NCBI GenBank assembly: GCA_031259185.1
Contig: JAIRLV010000292.1
Coordinates: 1 to 7,968, forward strand
Direction of reading: 5' to 3'
From: Elusimicrobiota bacterium
Lineage (GTDB): Bacteria > RUG730
Length of the DNA stretch: 7,968 bases
Position 1 is the stretch's first letter; each line of letters begins with the position of its first letter. A model generated the notes under the pieces. It searched no databases. It worked only from the letters and a program-made list of their open reading frames with translations, and was not told the origin of the DNA. Shown here piece by piece: positions 6,352 through 7,968 of the stretch. Position numbers and translations under genes: made by a program.

Positions 6352-6366
6352 CATTTTTATAACAAT

Positions 6367-6396
6367 ATTCTAACATAAAAGTAACAATGATGTAAA
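6367..6396 (-). promoter_or_regulatory. Mirror of the regulator-hsdR promoter
   Basis: Read leftward: TTTACA at 6391-6396 and TGt-TAGAAT with the -10 at 6367-6372. Same promoter as 1573-1602. Confidence 0.65.
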
Positions 6397-6469
6397 GTGT
6401 AAAAACCTTGTTTGACAAAAGTATTTGAAGAAATCTTAAATCTATGCCTAATTCAATCCGTAGTTTATC

Positions 6470-6574
6470 TCAAAAAAAAACAGGTTTTCTGATTGCTCCA
6501 TCACCCGTAGGCGCATCGAAATTAAGCCATAATCGCAATTTCTTATCCTGCTTAAGGATTGAATGATTCGACAA
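6470..6574 (-). other. Mirror of the 34-codon open frame
   Basis: Mirror of 1395-1499, ending in the T9 run (A9 on the plus strand, 6472-6480). Possible coding remnant without a ribosome binding site. Confidence 0.25.
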
Positions 6575-6657
6575 AATAACTATTAAAAATTAGCATAAAA
6601 AATGTCTCATGTTGTGAATTTTGCTGTTATATCGCAGTGGATTTTATCCTTAATTCA

Positions 6658-6666
6658 TGGTATAAT
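6658..6666 (+). promoter_or_regulatory. Mirror of the extended -10 element TGGTATAAT
   Basis: On the plus strand the element reads TGG-TATAAT and lies 25 bases before the GTG at 6691. Same element as 1303-1311 on the minus strand. Confidence 0.45.
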
Positions 6667-6683
6667 TTCTCCGTAAGGGTTAG

Positions 6684-7051
6684 AAAAATCGTGGCATTTA
6701 CTTGGGCGATTTACCGCCGTATATTCTTAATCGAAGCGTGTTAAAAGGACTGAGGACGGTAAATTTAAGTATAGATGCCCGCTGAATAATGGCGTGGAAA
6801 CTATTGAAGTGTCCGAAGTCGAGTACTTTCTCTTATCAGAATTTGGCTGAAAAAAACATAACAACGATCGCAAGGAAATTTGTCATCGCGGAGAAGCTCC
6901 TGCCTGTCATGACGATTATGAATACGAGGTAGCGAATCTTTTAGAGAATTTGGCTGATGAAACAACTTTTGATATGCACGATGAAATTTGTGAGCGGCTT
7001 GAGCGTGATGCTGTTCTTACAAAACTATCGGTAATTAGGTTTATGATGTAA
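6684..7051 (+). pseudogene. Mirror copy of the decayed unknown gene
   Basis: The plus-strand view of the remnant at 918-1285. The first protein-like segment opens at 6684. A one-base shift near 6741-6746 joins it to the frame running from 6731 to a TGA at 6848-6850, and the same frame then runs to TAA 7049-7051. Protein family unknown. Confidence 0.45.
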
Positions 7052-7802
7052 CACATATTTATTTGGAAATCATTTAAACAACTCGGTAAAAGTACAAGTT
7101 TCATTGTTTCCAATCCAATATGGAAGTGATCAGGTTTATTATAAATATAACAGCGACATATTTCAAAACATGATAAAAGGAATAATTTTTATTTAATAGA
7201 TATTGAGAAAACTTATTTTTATTAATTTTATTTGAATTATTTTACTTCATGAAATCGAAATTGCGTGCAGGACTGTTTGATCCTCTATGAGACCTCTAAG
7301 CAAATTTAAAGAAGGTACAAAATTTAAATGATCAAATAACTATTAGCATTAGAACTATAAACAAGATTAAATTTTCTAAAGGTATGGATGATATCAAACT
7401 AGCAAAAAAATAGTCACTTTTATTGCATTAAAAATCATACCATACCAGATATATACCATAAAATAATTTGCGGATTTTACGACGATAAATGCACCTTTTT
7501 AAACATAATGACAACTTATACTAGTTGTTTGCCTGTATTTTTGCGGAATGTAAAAAAAGATGACAATAATAAAATACTAAAAAAAATAGTGCTTTAGCCA
7601 AAATATTTAAGCTTCCTTGTGTGATATTAAAATAAGCACAAACAGCACACAACTTTTATTGGAATATATAACCATTTTTAATCAATGCAAAATTTAAATC
7701 TGACTTTTATGTTTTACCTCACTATTATAGCTTATTAAATTTATTTTATAGAGATTAACCTACACACAAATAAAAATATAATCAGTTTATTTAGATTATA
7801 TC
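7052..7802. other. Mirror of the AT-rich gene-poor stretch
   Basis: Reverse complement of 167-917. No convincing gene is seen. On this strand 7300-7413 is open for 37 codons without a start codon at its beginning, and a 13-codon ATG frame (MKSKLRAGLFDPL) lies near 7249. Confidence 0.6.
7617..7652. repeat. Mirror of the TTGTGTG/CACACAA inverted repeat
   Basis: Mirror of 317-352. Being a dyad, it reads the same in both arms apart from its 22-base spacer. Confidence 0.3.
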
Positions 7803-7850
7803 TTATATCCATTCTGCAGGATATTTCCAAATCCATTCATCAATTTTCAA
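7803..7850 (-). pseudogene. Mirror of the KIDEWIWKYPAEWI remnant
   Basis: Same 15-codon fragment as 119-166, read leftward. Confidence 0.25.
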
Positions 7851-7890
7851 GTCTCCTTATAATAAAGTCTATCTTAGCTAGTGATCGTGT

Positions 7891-7968
7891 TTAGTTATAC
7901 TTAGACAAAATATATTCCCTTTCTTTCTCAGATAATTCATATAAATCAAAGATCTCATCATCACTTAG
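7891..7968 (-). CDS. Mirror of the incoming gene's 3' end
   Basis: Reverse complement of 1-78: 25 codons and a stop, open to the right edge of the window. Same partial gene with a possible methyltransferase-like acidic tail. Confidence 0.5.
   Translation of the reverse strand, partial: LSDDEIFDLYELSEKEREYILSKYN

Larger units (their letters stand above)
3985..7968 (-). repeat. Right arm of the perfect inverted repeat
   Basis: This is the reverse complement of bases 1-3984. Every feature here is a mirror copy and should be counted as the same locus, not as a second gene set. The absence of any difference between arms argues against two old genomic copies. Confidence 0.98.

Noticed and set aside
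3985-7968. A second, divergent regulator-hsdR operon
   Set aside because: It is the exact reverse complement of the first arm, including intergenic DNA, with no differences found. It is a mirror, not an independent copy.
1-7968. CRISPR array, retron, tRNA, rRNA or insertion sequence
   Set aside because: No regularly spaced repeats, reverse transcriptase, transposase, tRNA-like folds or conserved RNA blocks were seen; the only long repeat is the whole-window mirror.

Overview
The window is one 3984-base sequence followed immediately by its exact reverse complement. Position x on one strand equals position 7969-x on the other, with no spacer and no mismatch in any stretch I compared. Everything is therefore present twice: rightward in bases 1-3984 and leftward in bases 3985-7968. 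The unique information content is about 4 kb. The most economical reading is an assembly or fold-back artefact, because a zero-spacer palindrome this long is not stably kept in ordinary bacterial cells and because the symmetry axis cuts through the middle of a coding sequence. I describe the left arm in full and list the right-arm copies briefly.

The DNA is AT-rich, with Shine-Dalgarno-like sites and extended -10 promoters (TGtTAGAAT, TGgTATAAT). This fits a low-GC bacterium of Firmicutes/Negativicutes type, but no marker gene fixes the taxon.

Left-arm layout: (1) bases 1-78 are the 3' end of a gene entering from outside, whose acidic tail resembles the C-termini of DNA-methyltransferase/type IIG proteins (weak). 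(2) About 119-1560 is a gene-poor, AT-rich accessory stretch holding decayed coding remnants: a 15-codon fragment, a broken gene on the minus strand (918-1285) with a stop and a probable frameshift, and a 34-codon open frame ending in a T9 run. (3) 1573-1872 holds a good promoter, a small XRE-type helix-turn-helix regulator gene and a leader with inverted-repeat elements. (4) 1874-3984 encodes the R (restriction/helicase) subunit of a type I restriction-modification enzyme, interrupted at the palindrome axis before its natural C-terminus.

Working model (inference): the regulator and hsdR are co-transcribed from the promoter at 1573-1602. The regulator, or an RNA structure, may control the cassette through the repeated GTATGG/CCATAC elements at the start of the regulator gene and just before hsdR. 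The hsdM and hsdS genes needed for a complete system are not here; they would be expected beyond the artificial junction or outside the window. I see no CRISPR array, tRNA, rRNA, insertion sequence or convincing new defence system. The points most worth following are the palindrome itself, the chimeric hsdR end and the putative regulator sites.
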